NCBI RefSeq assembly: GCF_013370205.1
Contig: NZ_JABWGV010000005.1
Location: forward strand, 1 to 64,000
Direction of reading: 5' to 3'
Source: Qipengyuania atrilutea
GTDB lineage: Bacteria; Pseudomonadota; Alphaproteobacteria; Sphingomonadales; Sphingomonadaceae
DNA length: 64,000 nt
Of this stretch, positions 27,926-36,372 are shown in pieces. The position numbers and the translations under genes were made by a program. How positions within the stretch are numbered: the stretch's first letter is position 1; every line of letters starts with the position of its first letter. Under the pieces are notes generated by a model that was not told the origin of the DNA, searched no databases, and saw only the letters and a program-made list of their open reading frames with translations.

Positions 27926-29524
27926 ATGATTGCAATCCAATTAATTAACTTCTTCCGCGCAAAGTTCAGTTCAGCGGCAAAATGCGTTTTGCCGCTGGCT
28001 CTGGCATTGTCGGCGTGCGCTGATCCGGCCGAAAAAGCCGCCGAACTTGGCGCTTTAGCGCAATCCCAGCTTCAGAACGGTGATATCGCATCCGCTCAGC
28101 AAACGATAGCGGAAGCTGTCTCTCTCCGGGACGACGTCGTGGAATTGCAACTCCTGAGAGGTCGGATCGAGCTCGCAGCCGAATCGGCGGATACCGCATA
28201 TGGCGCATATTACAATGCGTTGGCTCTGGATCCTGTGAATTCAGAAGCATTGCAGGCCGTGTCGCAGCTCGGCCTCTCGACTGGCAATCTGAAGCAATCG
28301 CTCGATGCAACTGACCGCATTCTGACGATGACGCCGAACCAGCCAAACGCCTTGCTCGTGCGAGGGCTGCATGCGTTGGTCAAGCGGCGGTACAATGATG
28401 CGATTGAATACGCTGAGCGGCTGGCTGCCACGCGTCAATTGGACGAGAACGCCCGTATCCTCAAAGCGCGCGCCTTGTTTCTGAAAGGTGACTCACAAGG
28501 TGCGCTTAGCCAGGTAGCTCTACAAGGTGAGCCGGAGGCTACTGATGGCGGCGCGCCAGTTTCTGAAACTATTGCTCTTACGAGGCTCGAAATCTTCCGA
28601 GAAATTCGCGACGCGCCGCGAATGGAAGCTGAATTCGACCGCTTAACGGTCATGCGGCCGGGCGATCTTGGACTACGGCTCGATCAGGCGAATTTCTACT
28701 ATCGGCGGGGAAATCCCGGGCGAGCGGCAGAAATTATGACGGAAGTTCTATCGAATGAAGAACCGGATCCTGGAGTAGCTAACGAAGCGATCCGCATATT
28801 CGGAGAATACGGTTCTGCTGACTTGTCTGCTGCGCATTGGCAGCGCATTGCGCAGAACGGCGACCCACGTATCACGTCGCAAGTTGCTCGCTATCTAGTG
28901 ACGACTGAAAATTACGAGGCAGCCGCGAAGCTCATCGGTGTTCTAGGCGGAGCAGAAAGGAAGGCTCTCGGCGCACGCTTACAGGCTGCTCAGGGTCAAA
29001 CACGGGACGCAATTAGATCAGCGAATGAGTTGCTGTCGTCGGATGCGACCAACTGCGATGCGCTAGTCGCGAAAAGCGTCGCTTCCCTTGCAGAACGTAA
29101 TTTCGAACGGTCCGTGCGGAATGGCCAGCAAGCGATGACCGAATGTCCGAACGATATCGGAGCCGCGATTGTGACCGCGCAAGCTTATACGGGTTGGGAA
29201 CGCGAAGCTGGAGCGCGTCGCGTATTGCAGCAGGCATTCGCCAATAACCCGCAAAGTTTCGTTGTCGCCCAAGCAAACGCTGAATGGCTTGTCGGTCAAG
29301 ACCAGAACCGCAGCGCCGTCGCCGTCATGCGCCGTTTTACGCGCGACAGTCCCGCATCATTGCGTGGTTGGACCTATTACGGCGAGCTTTGCCGCCAGTA
29401 TCAGCCCTCCTGTGCTACGGAGGCAAGAGCAGGCTATGCAAATGCTGAAGATCGCTATGGTCTCGACCTGCCTACGGGGCAGCTCCAACCCAACGGACTT
29501 TTCGGAAGGTTCGTCCAGCGGTGA
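27926..29524 (+). CDS. TPR-repeat lipoprotein of the exopolysaccharide locus
   Basis: A 532-residue protein with an N-terminal lipoprotein signal (LALALSAC; Cys at residue 31) and many tetratricopeptide-like helix pairs, for example AQSQLQNGDIASAQQTIAEA, AYNALALDP-type repeats and LLVRGLHALVKRRYNDAI. TPR lipoproteins occur in exosortase-linked loci and in polysaccharide secretion systems as scaffolds near the outer membrane. It is divergent from the OPX gene with 66 bp between starts, and its stop overlaps the next gene's GTG. No enzymatic motif is seen. Confidence 0.82.
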   Translation: MIAIQLINFFRAKFSSAAKCVLPLALALSACADPAEKAAELGALAQSQLQNGDIASAQQTIAEAVSLRDDVVELQLLRGRIELAAESADTAYGAYYNALALDPVNSEALQAVSQLGLSTGNLKQSLDATDRILTMTPNQPNALLVRGLHALVKRRYNDAIEYAERLAATRQLDENARILKARALFLKGDSQGALSQVALQGEPEATDGGAPVSETIALTRLEIFREIRDAPRMEAEFDRLTVMRPGDLGLRLDQANFYYRRGNPGRAAEIMTEVLSNEEPDPGVANEAIRIFGEYGSADLSAAHWQRIAQNGDPRITSQVARYLVTTENYEAAAKLIGVLGGAERKALGARLQAAQGQTRDAIRSANELLSSDATNCDALVAKSVASLAERNFERSVRNGQQAMTECPNDIGAAIVTAQAYTGWEREAGARRVLQQAFANNPQSFVVAQANAEWLVGQDQNRSAVAVMRRFTRDSPASLRGWTYYGELCRQYQPSCATEARAGYANAEDRYGLDLPTGQLQPNGLFGRFVQR

Positions 29525-30309
29525 CGTCGTCTACAAGAGCGGCGCGTACCGAATTCCTTGGATTGCCCTTCGATCATCTCAATCAGACTGAGACGCTTGA
29601 GGAAATTCAGCGATTGGCCGGCACTCGGAAATTCGCGTTCGTCGTCACCCCGAATGTAGATCATGTGGTTCGCCTGCATGATCTTCCGCGCGATGCGTCG
29701 CTATGGCAAATTTACCGTGCCGCAGACATCTGCGTTTGTGACAGTCAAATCTTGCGTAGCTTGGCGAATGCATCCGACATCGACCTGCCTCTCGTCACCG
29801 GAAGCGACTTGACGCGCCGTGTTATTGAAGAGGCGTCTCGCGCCGGAACTACGGCGACCTTCGCGATTGTTGGCGGCGATCAGGAATTGCTGAGTGAACT
29901 TACCCGTACCTATCCCACAATAAGGTGGACTCAGCAGATCCCGCCGATGGGCGTGGCTAAGAATGTCGAAGCACAGCGAGAAATAGCGGAATTCGTTGAA
30001 GCGTCGGATGCGCAAATTGTCTTCTTCGCTATCGGTTCTCCGCAAAGTGAGATCGTTTGCAGCCTCATTGCCGAACGCGGCAAAGCGAGCGGTGTTGGTC
30101 TGTGTATTGGAGCATCGCTAGAATTCATCACTGGCGCCAAGCAGCGCGCGCCGTCCTTCATGCAGAAACTGCGAGCAGAATGGTTGTTCAGACTGCTGAG
30201 TGAACCGAACCGATTGTGGCGCCGCTATCTGGTCCAGGGACCGAAAATTTTCTTGATTTGGCGGGAGTGGAACAATGGTCGGTCTACTCGAACCCATGTT
30301 CGAAGCTGA
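29521..30309 (+). CDS. WecG/TagA/CpsF-family glycosyltransferase (GT26)
   Basis: A 262-residue inverting glycosyltransferase. Family signatures are VVTPNVDHVVRL, DICVCDSQILRSLA, VTGSDLTRRVIEEA, PPMGVA and FFAIGSPQSEIV, followed by GASLEFITGAKQRAPSFMQK and an aromatic/basic C-terminus (EWLFRLLSEPNRLWRRY). GT26 enzymes typically add ManNAcA or ManNAc to a lipid-linked acceptor. The start is GTG, overlapping the stop of the TPR gene (GTGA). Donor sugar is not determinable here. Confidence 0.9.
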   Translation: MTSSTRAARTEFLGLPFDHLNQTETLEEIQRLAGTRKFAFVVTPNVDHVVRLHDLPRDASLWQIYRAADICVCDSQILRSLANASDIDLPLVTGSDLTRRVIEEASRAGTTATFAIVGGDQELLSELTRTYPTIRWTQQIPPMGVAKNVEAQREIAEFVEASDAQIVFFAIGSPQSEIVCSLIAERGKASGVGLCIGASLEFITGAKQRAPSFMQKLRAEWLFRLLSEPNRLWRRYLVQGPKIFLIWREWNNGRSTRTHVRS

Positions 30310-30323
30310 ATCAGCTTTTGGGT

Positions 30324-31544
30324 CTAGGGACTCGGCGGGGTGTCTTCGCCGCTACGCCGGGTCCGGTTCCAATCCGTTTGCTGCGAGCGAACGAAACCTA
30401 GATAGAGCGGTATCTTCCAAAGGATATAAAGTGGCGCCCGCAAAATCGCCTGAGCAGATAGCGTCTCACGTCCTTCGCGCACCCAGGCTGCGATTACGCT
30501 AGAAATAGCAAGAGTGATGAGCGCGGCTAATATGATCGCAGGCATCCAAACCGCCGTAACGAAACCTACGAGTACATTGGCGCCCAACGCCACACCCGAC
30601 ATCAGGAACAGCAGCGCCAATGGCGGTACGAGAAGATGGGCACCGAGGGCAATCTTGTGACGCGACCCATTGCCGATGCCATTAGCGAGGAGGGGAAACG
30701 CCCGCGAGAGCGCGGTACGCATGAAGCCATGCTCCCACCGGCTTCGCTGAGCAGACATGTCTTCTAGCGCAGCAGGTTCGCTGATAACGCGCGCGTTCTC
30801 CGCAAGCCGCACCCGCAAACCTTTTTCGGCCAGTTCTAGCGCTAGGCGCATGTCCTCGACTGCATCGCCCGTAGCCAAAGGAGCGTCCGCAAATATCTTC
30901 CAAGGAAAGGCCATGCCGGTCCCAAACAGCGGGATGCCGCCACCGATGCGCTCAAGCCCGCGTGCGCGCACAACGTTTTTAACGAGCATTGCGAAATTTG
31001 AGATCTGCACCATGGGTGGTGCGCTCGTTCGTGCCAGGAGAAGATTGCTCGCCTGATATGGCTGCTGGGCGGTCGTCACGAGATTACCTAGCTCGACAAT
31101 ACTTTCCCTGTCGGTCCGGCAGTCGGCATCGAGAACAATGATTGCATCGGGGAGCTCGGACGCAGCCCTTCCAGCGAGAAAATCGCGTCCGTGGGCTAAG
31201 GCATAGCCCTTTCCACGCTTTTCTTTGTCGCTTCTTTGCGTAACTGTCGCGCCGGTAGCACTAGCAATTGCGGCAGTCTCATCGCTACAATTGTCAGCGA
31301 CGACCAGGATTTCGACTGTCCCTCCGCTTCCCGAAGCGATTGTTTGCTGCAACGCGCCGACAGTTGCACCGATTGTCGAAGCTTCGTTATGGGCTGGGAT
31401 GATCACCACGATGCAGCATTCATGCTGCCGACGAACAGTCGGTGTGGAGCGTTTGAGACCGAATAGAACCTCTAGCGTGAAGTACGCAAGTATTGCACCA
31501 AGTACGCCGGCAACCAACCAAGCCAAAAATGCGAGAGTTGTCAC
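30324..31544 (-). CDS. Glycosyltransferase family 2, membrane type
   Basis: A 406-residue GT2 enzyme. One N-terminal membrane helix is followed by the GT-A domain (VVIIPAHNEASTIG, VVADNCSDETAAIA, IIVLDADCRTD as the DxD region, and QRSRWEHGF as the Q/RxxRW acceptor motif) and by two or three C-terminal helices. The layout resembles processive or polyprenyl-linked GT2 proteins of exopolysaccharide loci. It starts with GTG overlapping the stop of the upstream GT4 gene (GTGA) and ends 14 bp from the convergent GT26 gene. Confidence 0.86.
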   Translation of the reverse strand: MTTLAFLAWLVAGVLGAILAYFTLEVLFGLKRSTPTVRRQHECCIVVIIPAHNEASTIGATVGALQQTIASGSGGTVEILVVADNCSDETAAIASATGATVTQRSDKEKRGKGYALAHGRDFLAGRAASELPDAIIVLDADCRTDRESIVELGNLVTTAQQPYQASNLLLARTSAPPMVQISNFAMLVKNVVRARGLERIGGGIPLFGTGMAFPWKIFADAPLATGDAVEDMRLALELAEKGLRVRLAENARVISEPAALEDMSAQRSRWEHGFMRTALSRAFPLLANGIGNGSRHKIALGAHLLVPPLALLFLMSGVALGANVLVGFVTAVWMPAIILAALITLAISSVIAAWVREGRETLSAQAILRAPLYILWKIPLYLGFVRSQQTDWNRTRRSGEDTPPSP

Positions 31545-32638
31545 TTCGCTTCGCTGACAGCAGCAAATTGGCTGAAGAAGTTTCGGTAGTTATTAGCGAT
31601 TTCAGGCCATGTGAACTGATCAATCCCTTCCGGCGCTTTACCGACGGGCGCGACAAGCGCTAATCGCAGCTTTTCCTCAAGAGCAGCCTCGTCTCCGGTA
31701 TCGCAAAGATATTGCGTATCTCCGTAAATCCAGCGAGTTACTTCAAAATCATGCGCAACCACTGGTAAGCCGCTTGCCCAGGCTTCCAGGTACACATTCC
31801 CAAATGATTCAAACTCGGAGAGATGCATGAACACGTCCGCTGCTCGGTAGAGCTGCGGCATCTCGGATGCCTGCAAACTTAAGCGTGTAAACCGGTTCGG
31901 CAGGAGTTCTGCAGCCAAGCGATCACCTTCAGCCCTTAACGGGCCATCGCCTGCGACGACCAAATGAGCCCCATCATGCTGCGCGACCGCGCGAATACCA
32001 TCCAGCACCCGCTTAGTCCTGATGAATGCGCTAACCATCAGTACGATTGGCCTTTGCTGTGGTAGCTTGAGGCGCTCCCGACAAGCAATTTTCTCCGCAG
32101 ATGATGCAGGAGTAAAGCGCGCTACATCCACTCCGTTTGGAATGAGCGTGCAATTCCAGCGATCTCGATTGCGCTCAAGATATGAAGGGTTCGTACAAAC
32201 CAACCCATCGCAGTTGAACAGCCTGTATTCCGAGTCGTTAGAAAACGCGGGCCAATCGCCGTTCTGCGTAACGAAAACATTACGCGGACCCTTTCTGCGT
32301 CCGCGTTGCAACGCCAGATTCGTAAAAGGAAAGTTGCAGGTCACCGTAACATCGTATTGGGATAAATCTTCCTTTGCGGCGAGGTTTGCCGCGAAGGTAG
32401 CATCTTCCCACTTCGTCTCGTCGCGAAGACCCGGGATCGATGGAAGGCGTTCAAACCGCTCCCGGCGCGCAGCGCCAAGCTTTTTGTACCGGTAGCGAAC
32501 GCCTTCGCGTGGTTCTCCAGCTCCGATTACCGTGACGCTCTCGCCTAGTTTGGCAAGTTCGTCTGCAACCGATAGTAAGGCAACTTCGGCACCGCGTTCA
32601 TAGCGATGGAAGCCTGGAAGGGCGAACAATATGCGCAT
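31541..32638 (-). CDS. Glycosyltransferase family 4
   Basis: A 365-residue GT-B glycosyltransferase. It opens ILFALPGFHRYERGAEVALLSVADELA, a GT4 N-terminus. The donor-binding half shows VSAFIRTKRVLDGIRA, LVVAGDGPLRAEG, and FMHLSEFESFGNVYLEAWASGLPVV with the conserved E-x7-E spacing. It belongs to the minus-strand run exosortase - EpsI - EpsD - GT4 - GT2 and is coupled to the GT2 gene. Its donor and linkage are unknown. Confidence 0.87.
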   Translation of the reverse strand: MRILFALPGFHRYERGAEVALLSVADELAKLGESVTVIGAGEPREGVRYRYKKLGAARRERFERLPSIPGLRDETKWEDATFAANLAAKEDLSQYDVTVTCNFPFTNLALQRGRRKGPRNVFVTQNGDWPAFSNDSEYRLFNCDGLVCTNPSYLERNRDRWNCTLIPNGVDVARFTPASSAEKIACRERLKLPQQRPIVLMVSAFIRTKRVLDGIRAVAQHDGAHLVVAGDGPLRAEGDRLAAELLPNRFTRLSLQASEMPQLYRAADVFMHLSEFESFGNVYLEAWASGLPVVAHDFEVTRWIYGDTQYLCDTGDEAALEEKLRLALVAPVGKAPEGIDQFTWPEIANNYRNFFSQFAAVSEAK

Positions 32639-32699
32639 GTAAAACTTCGCCCGAGACTAGCGACCAGCAATTAATACCTTGGTTCAGAAAAGCCGTTTG

Positions 32700-33569
32700 C
32701 TACTGGCCGTCCTTCATCACGCTTTCGACCGGATTATTAGGATCGTCCACGTCCGGAGCATCGGCATCAAAGCCTTCTTGGTAAGTGATGTCCGCGGTTT
32801 GACGCGCGCTTTCCAAGCGGCTTTCGAGCGATCTTTGGATTTCGGCGTTCCGCAATGCCTGAAGTGCTGCCGGGCGGCTCTCTTCGGGAGAAACCGGCTG
32901 TACTTCACGGTCGGTAATGACTGCCACGGTGACCATCGAGCCCTCAGGCGTCACGAACGGCTCGCCTTGCGGCACCGCCAGTATGCGCTGAAGACGCTCT
33001 TCACCCAGACGGGCGCTATCCATTCCGGCTTTACCGCGCGTATAATTGATACCGAGACCGTCGAGCGTAGCCGCTACCTCGTCCATCGTATTGTCATCCT
33101 CTAGCGCTTTGAGCATGTCCAGATTTGAGGGCAGCGGGAACTGAATGCGATCAAGCGTGAAAATCGTGCGATTGGCAAAACTGCCAGGATTTTCGGAAAT
33201 GTAGTTGTCGATCGCTCCTTCGTTCGGAACCGTTGCCGCGCGCTCCTGCTTCTGCCGTAGCAATTGGATAAGAAGCGCGTCTTCAAGCTGCCGCCGCCTA
33301 ACGAGGAATTCCGGGGTCTGATCTAGGCCGTCTTCACGTGCCGCCTGAGCCAACAATCGCCGATCGATAATGCGCTTCAACACCGCTTGACGCAGTTCTT
33401 CTTCGTTCGCTCCCTCGGGAATAGGGATCGAGCTAAGCTCGGTATTGATTTCCTGAAGCGTGATTTCCTCGCCGTTAACAACGGCCGCAACCTGCCCGGT
33501 AGGTTCCTGGTCACAGGCGGCAAGGAAACACGCGCTAGCGAGCAACGCAATTTTCGTGAGACGGTTCAT
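32700..33569 (-). CDS. EpsD-family peptidyl-prolyl isomerase lipoprotein
   Basis: A 289-residue lipoprotein (lipobox LAAC, Cys at residue 19) of the SurA/PpiD-like EpsD family found with exosortases. The SurA N-terminal-like helices (VAAVVNGEEITLQEIN, AVLKRIIDRRLLAQAAREDGL) are clear. The parvulin-type domain is poorly conserved, so it may act mainly as a chaperone. The ATG at 33569 is favoured because AGGA sits six bases before it; in-frame ATG codons at 33572 and 33590 have poorer spacing. It follows EpsI by 21 bp. Confidence 0.82.
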   Translation of the reverse strand: MNRLTKIALLASACFLAACDQEPTGQVAAVVNGEEITLQEINTELSSIPIPEGANEEELRQAVLKRIIDRRLLAQAAREDGLDQTPEFLVRRRQLEDALLIQLLRQKQERAATVPNEGAIDNYISENPGSFANRTIFTLDRIQFPLPSNLDMLKALEDDNTMDEVAATLDGLGINYTRGKAGMDSARLGEERLQRILAVPQGEPFVTPEGSMVTVAVITDREVQPVSPEESRPAALQALRNAEIQRSLESRLESARQTADITYQEGFDADAPDVDDPNNPVESVMKDGQ

Positions 33570-33590
33570 CATTATCCTCTCGTGGAACAA

Positions 33591-34307
33591 TTACGCCAGT
33601 AGAAGGCGTTGAAGCTTTGGCGGCGATGCCGCGACAAATTTACTCGCAAAAGAGCGCAAGTCCGATAGTGCTTCATCGCGATCATTTCCAAGTAGGGAGA
33701 CGCGCATGAGCATTCCGTCAGGAATTCGTCCGTTGAGATTTGCCTTGATAACGGCAAGTCGTTGCTCTGCCCAACTGCGTGGGTAGGCATCCCCTAGTCT
33801 GGTGAAGTACGTCACCTGTTCGACTCGGTCTGGACCTTCAGCGGTAAAGAAGTTTGCCGGAATGCTTCTTTCTCCCGCATCGATGGCAACTTCTTGAGTA
33901 GGCGAAAGGGCGAACCCGCCGACAGGATAGCATACCTCAGGGCGATGTACCTGAAGGACGCCGTCCTGAGTATTATTGTAAGCCAACAGCAGCATGATGT
34001 GCGGGTGACCCGGAGCGGAGTAAACGCGCGTAGCTAGGTTGTCATAAAGCCGGTCTCGTAATGTGTCGGGCGGCGGCAGAACCACTCCGCTAGTCGACAC
34101 GACTTCGTAACCACCCACCTTGGCTGGCAAAAGGTCGTCGAAAACCTCACCGTCGACTGGTTTCGCATATTCTTTTGGTTGGCGGGCGTAAGCGACGCCG
34201 GACGCGGCCGCTAGTGCGCCACCAATGATAAGATGCCGCCGCGAAAGCAGAGGAGTACGACTTTGCTGTGCGAGATGATCCGGTGAATTGAGGAGTTCGT
34301 CAGTCAA
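33591..34307 (-). CDS. epsI: EpsI-family exosortase-associated protein
   Basis: A 238-residue protein of the EpsI family, which travels with exosortases and in some genomes is fused to their C-terminus. A Tat-like or Sec anchor (SRRHLIIGGALAAASG) is followed by the periplasmic domain with LPAKVGGY, YNNTQDGVLQVHRPEVCYPVGGF and VTYFTRLGD. The conserved HRPEVCYP region carries the family Cys. The start is a TTG at 34307, lying eight bases inside the exosortase gene's end, so translation is coupled. The biochemical function of EpsI is not established. Confidence 0.87.
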   Translation of the reverse strand: MTDELLNSPDHLAQQSRTPLLSRRHLIIGGALAAASGVAYARQPKEYAKPVDGEVFDDLLPAKVGGYEVVSTSGVVLPPPDTLRDRLYDNLATRVYSAPGHPHIMLLLAYNNTQDGVLQVHRPEVCYPVGGFALSPTQEVAIDAGERSIPANFFTAEGPDRVEQVTYFTRLGDAYPRSWAEQRLAVIKANLNGRIPDGMLMRVSLLGNDRDEALSDLRSFASKFVAASPPKLQRLLLA

Positions 34308-35232
34308 CTTTTTGAACCCTTTTTTTCCAGATCGGCCTTATCAGTTCATCAAGGAGGAAAGTCAGGCCTAGAGCGACCGCGAACATAAAGATCCCGGCGA
34401 AGTTGTGGAGGAAACCTTGCGCTGTCGCTTCACCAGCATGGTAGGTAAGTAAGATCAAAATGAGTACGCGGGCAAAGTTAGCCATAAGTGCGATGGGTAT
34501 GACAAGTATGACGAGAAGCAAAGCGTAACGCCACTCCGCCTGGTGCCGAAGGTACACGTAAAATAGTGAAATTGCCGTCAACGAGATGATGGAGTTCAAT
34601 CCCGAACAAGCGGCTGCGACAAGCAATTCATATTGCCCAATAAAGATGCGAACCCCTTCACCTCCGATGGGATATCCAAACAAGTCGAGAAAAGCGATCG
34701 AAACGCGTGACAACTCTATCTTGAGAGGAACTGTCACGGCTGCCACAAGTGTGTCCGGGGGCGGGAAGGCAAACCCCAAGTAAAGGAGAGGAAACCACAA
34801 GCGTTTCATCGCAGCCCCGCCGATGATGCTGTAAAGAACCACCAGCAGGGTTCCGTACATCAAATAGGCTTCGATTTCCACGATCTGCGTGACGCGCGCG
34901 AACACGTAGAGAGGCACGGTAAGGACAAGTAGTACCGACACAAGCGCGATATTGGGCTCAGAAGTAAACCGCCGGGCGGGAACCCATTCTCGCCAAAGAA
35001 GCCAAAGGCCCGTAAACAAGATGATGGGACCGTGGGCGCCTTCCTCGCCGGACCAACCTTCTCGCGCGACGAATTGCATCGTAGGTAAAATGAAGATCGC
35101 GAGGCAGGCCAGAAGCAATATACCTGTCAGTGATAAGGTGCTGGCCATTTCGCGCACCGATTGTCGCTCGTCGGCTTCGATCTGTGCGGCGCTTGCCATT
35201 GAACTGTTATCCTGCGGTTTCAAGTTATTCAT
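34300..35232 (-). CDS. xrtV: Exosortase (PEPxxWA/XrtV type)
   Basis: A 310-residue multi-pass membrane transpeptidase of the exosortase/archaeosortase family. It has about eight membrane segments and the complete catalytic set: Cys209 in AACSGLNSI, Arg255 in ANFARVLIL and His276 in HNFAG. It should cleave the PEPxxWA-CTERM signal of exported proteins and attach them to a cell-surface acceptor. The XrtV sub-type is inferred from the EpsI partner, the target signal and the sphingomonad context. An in-frame ATG at 35199 is an alternative start. It heads the minus-strand operon down to the GT2 gene. Confidence 0.88.
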   Translation of the reverse strand: MNNLKPQDNSSMASAAQIEADERQSVREMASTLSLTGILLLACLAIFILPTMQFVAREGWSGEEGAHGPIILFTGLWLLWREWVPARRFTSEPNIALVSVLLVLTVPLYVFARVTQIVEIEAYLMYGTLLVVLYSIIGGAAMKRLWFPLLYLGFAFPPPDTLVAAVTVPLKIELSRVSIAFLDLFGYPIGGEGVRIFIGQYELLVAAACSGLNSIISLTAISLFYVYLRHQAEWRYALLLVILVIPIALMANFARVLILILLTYHAGEATAQGFLHNFAGIFMFAVALGLTFLLDELIRPIWKKRVQKVD

Positions 35233-35372
35233 CCGGCATAATACGGATGATCACGAAGGGCGGCAATGCTACATGTCGAGATATGTTGCGCGTGTGTCTA
35301 TTAGAGAGTGATGGAGCATTAAGTGTTAACGCGGTCTGGCTGATTGCTTGGGACGAGCTGGAAGACAGGGAA

Positions 35373-35399
35373 TAAAAAAGGGGGCCGAAGCCCCCTTTT
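35373..35399 (-). terminator. Intrinsic terminator after the PEP-CTERM gene
   Basis: GGGGGC, a four-base loop and GCCCCC, followed on the minus strand by TTTTTT. It ends the PEP-CTERM transcript 18 bp after its stop and separates it from the exosortase operon. A-runs on both sides extend the stem, so it may also work on the plus strand. Confidence 0.9.
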
Positions 35400-35417
35400 C
35401 AACATTGATGCCTTAGA

Positions 35418-35963
35418 TCAGGCGAAGTTGTAGCGCACTCGCGTTTCACGCAGTTCCGGCTTCTTGCGACGCATGCTGAAACCAACAGCAGCAAAGCCGA
35501 GCATCAGAAGCGCCCAAGTGCCGGGCTCGGGAACAGCGGCGGTCGGGACGAACGAAATCGTACCGGCGAACGAGCCGTTGCCACCCGAGAAGCCGTTCAC
35601 GACAAGCGTCTGAACGCCTGCGAGCGTAGCCAAACCTTCAATCGAGCCAAACTCAACTCCGCCGTTGGGCGAGAGACTGAAAGCGACGCCGTTCAGAAGT
35701 ACCGAAGTGAAATTGATGTCGGTCATGGCATCTACGCGCACGGTGCTGATCGAAGCGGCCGTGGTACCATCGACCGGAAGAGTGAAAGTGAACTCACGCG
35801 TAAAATCACCTGATTCACCACTAGCCCGTACGACTGCGCCGAATTCGCCGGTGAGCGTGCCGCCATCGCCTTCTTCGAGGACCACTTCTACAGCATTGGC
35901 TGCAGTCGGCATTACCGCGAAAGCGGATAGTGCTACTGCACTCGATAAAATTAGTTTTTTCAT
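35418..35963 (-). CDS. PEPxxWA-CTERM sorting-signal protein (exosortase substrate)
   Basis: A 181-residue secreted protein with a signal peptide (cleavage after TAANA near residue 24) and a complete C-terminal sorting signal: VPEPGTWA, then a hydrophobic helix (LLMLGFAAVGFS) and basic RRKK, with a further 13-residue tail. The middle (FTREFTFTLP, SGGNGSFAGTISF) is beta-rich and resembles FxDxF-type PEP-CTERM proteins. AAGGGG lies seven bases before the ATG. It has its own promoter region and terminator next to the exosortase, so it is the probable cognate substrate. Confidence 0.9.
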   Translation of the reverse strand: MKKLILSSAVALSAFAVMPTAANAVEVVLEEGDGGTLTGEFGAVVRASGESGDFTREFTFTLPVDGTTAASISTVRVDAMTDINFTSVLLNGVAFSLSPNGGVEFGSIEGLATLAGVQTLVVNGFSGGNGSFAGTISFVPTAAVPEPGTWALLMLGFAAVGFSMRRKKPELRETRVRYNFA

Positions 35964-36108
35964 ATAGTTACCCCTTTTGAGCGTAGTTTACGCCGAGCTA
36001 AAACTTCCATCGGCGCGATTATAGTTCTGAACTGCAACCCGAACGTCCGGCGAATTTTTCCGCTCTGGATCACCGAAAGTTTGGCTCCGGTTTCGAGTCG
36101 ATGCTCAG

Positions 36109-36123
36109 TTAACAGATTCTTAA
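36109..36123. promoter_or_regulatory. Full CtrA-type box (TTAA-N7-TTAA)
   Basis: TTAACAGATTCTTAA matches the alphaproteobacterial CtrA consensus TTAA-N7-TTAA exactly. It lies 146 bp upstream of the PEP-CTERM gene (minus) and 250 bp upstream of the DUF1996 gene (plus). CtrA is present in Sphingomonadales in general, but binding here is an inference. Confidence 0.45.
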
Positions 36124-36289
36124 ACATCGTCAAAGTTCCTCGAATGGCTACATTTTTCGGAAAATGACTGTTTCGTCTCGCTATGGCACAAAAGCGTTCG
36201 ATAACGAGACAGAATGAAAAGCGTCGAGCGTTGAGATATTGGCCCGCATTGTGCGTATATGACGAGAAGCTCCACTTCGAGCACCGGTG

Positions 36290-36303
36290 TTAACGCACGT
36301 TAA
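36290..36303. promoter_or_regulatory. Perfect 14-bp palindrome TTAACGCACGTTAA
   Basis: A perfect dyad (TTAACG-CA-CGTTAA) 70 bp before the DUF1996 start and at a plausible promoter position. The TTAA half-sites are six bases apart, so it misses the CtrA spacing by one. It could be an operator for a dimeric regulator. Confidence 0.35.
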
Positions 36304-36347
36304 GCGGCCAGTTTAAGAGGACCTTTACCTCCTTCTGCAATCCAGAA

Positions 36348-36365
36348 CTCACCAAAAACGGTGAG
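36348..36365 (+). promoter_or_regulatory. Hairpin overlapping the ribosome site of the DUF1996 gene
   Basis: CTCACC (36348-36353) pairs with GGTGAG (36360-36365) around an AAAAAC loop. The 3' arm includes the first bases of the GAGGG ribosome site that precedes ATG 36373. A CCTCC stretch at 36328-36332, itself like the 16S anti-Shine-Dalgarno end, could alternatively pair with the same GAGG. This leader could limit translation initiation. Confidence 0.4.
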
Positions 36366-36372
36366 GGCTGCA

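Noticed and set aside
36184-36200. TGGCAC as a sigma-54 promoter for the DUF1996 gene
   Set aside because: The -24 element is present, but no GC/TTGC follows at the required spacing.
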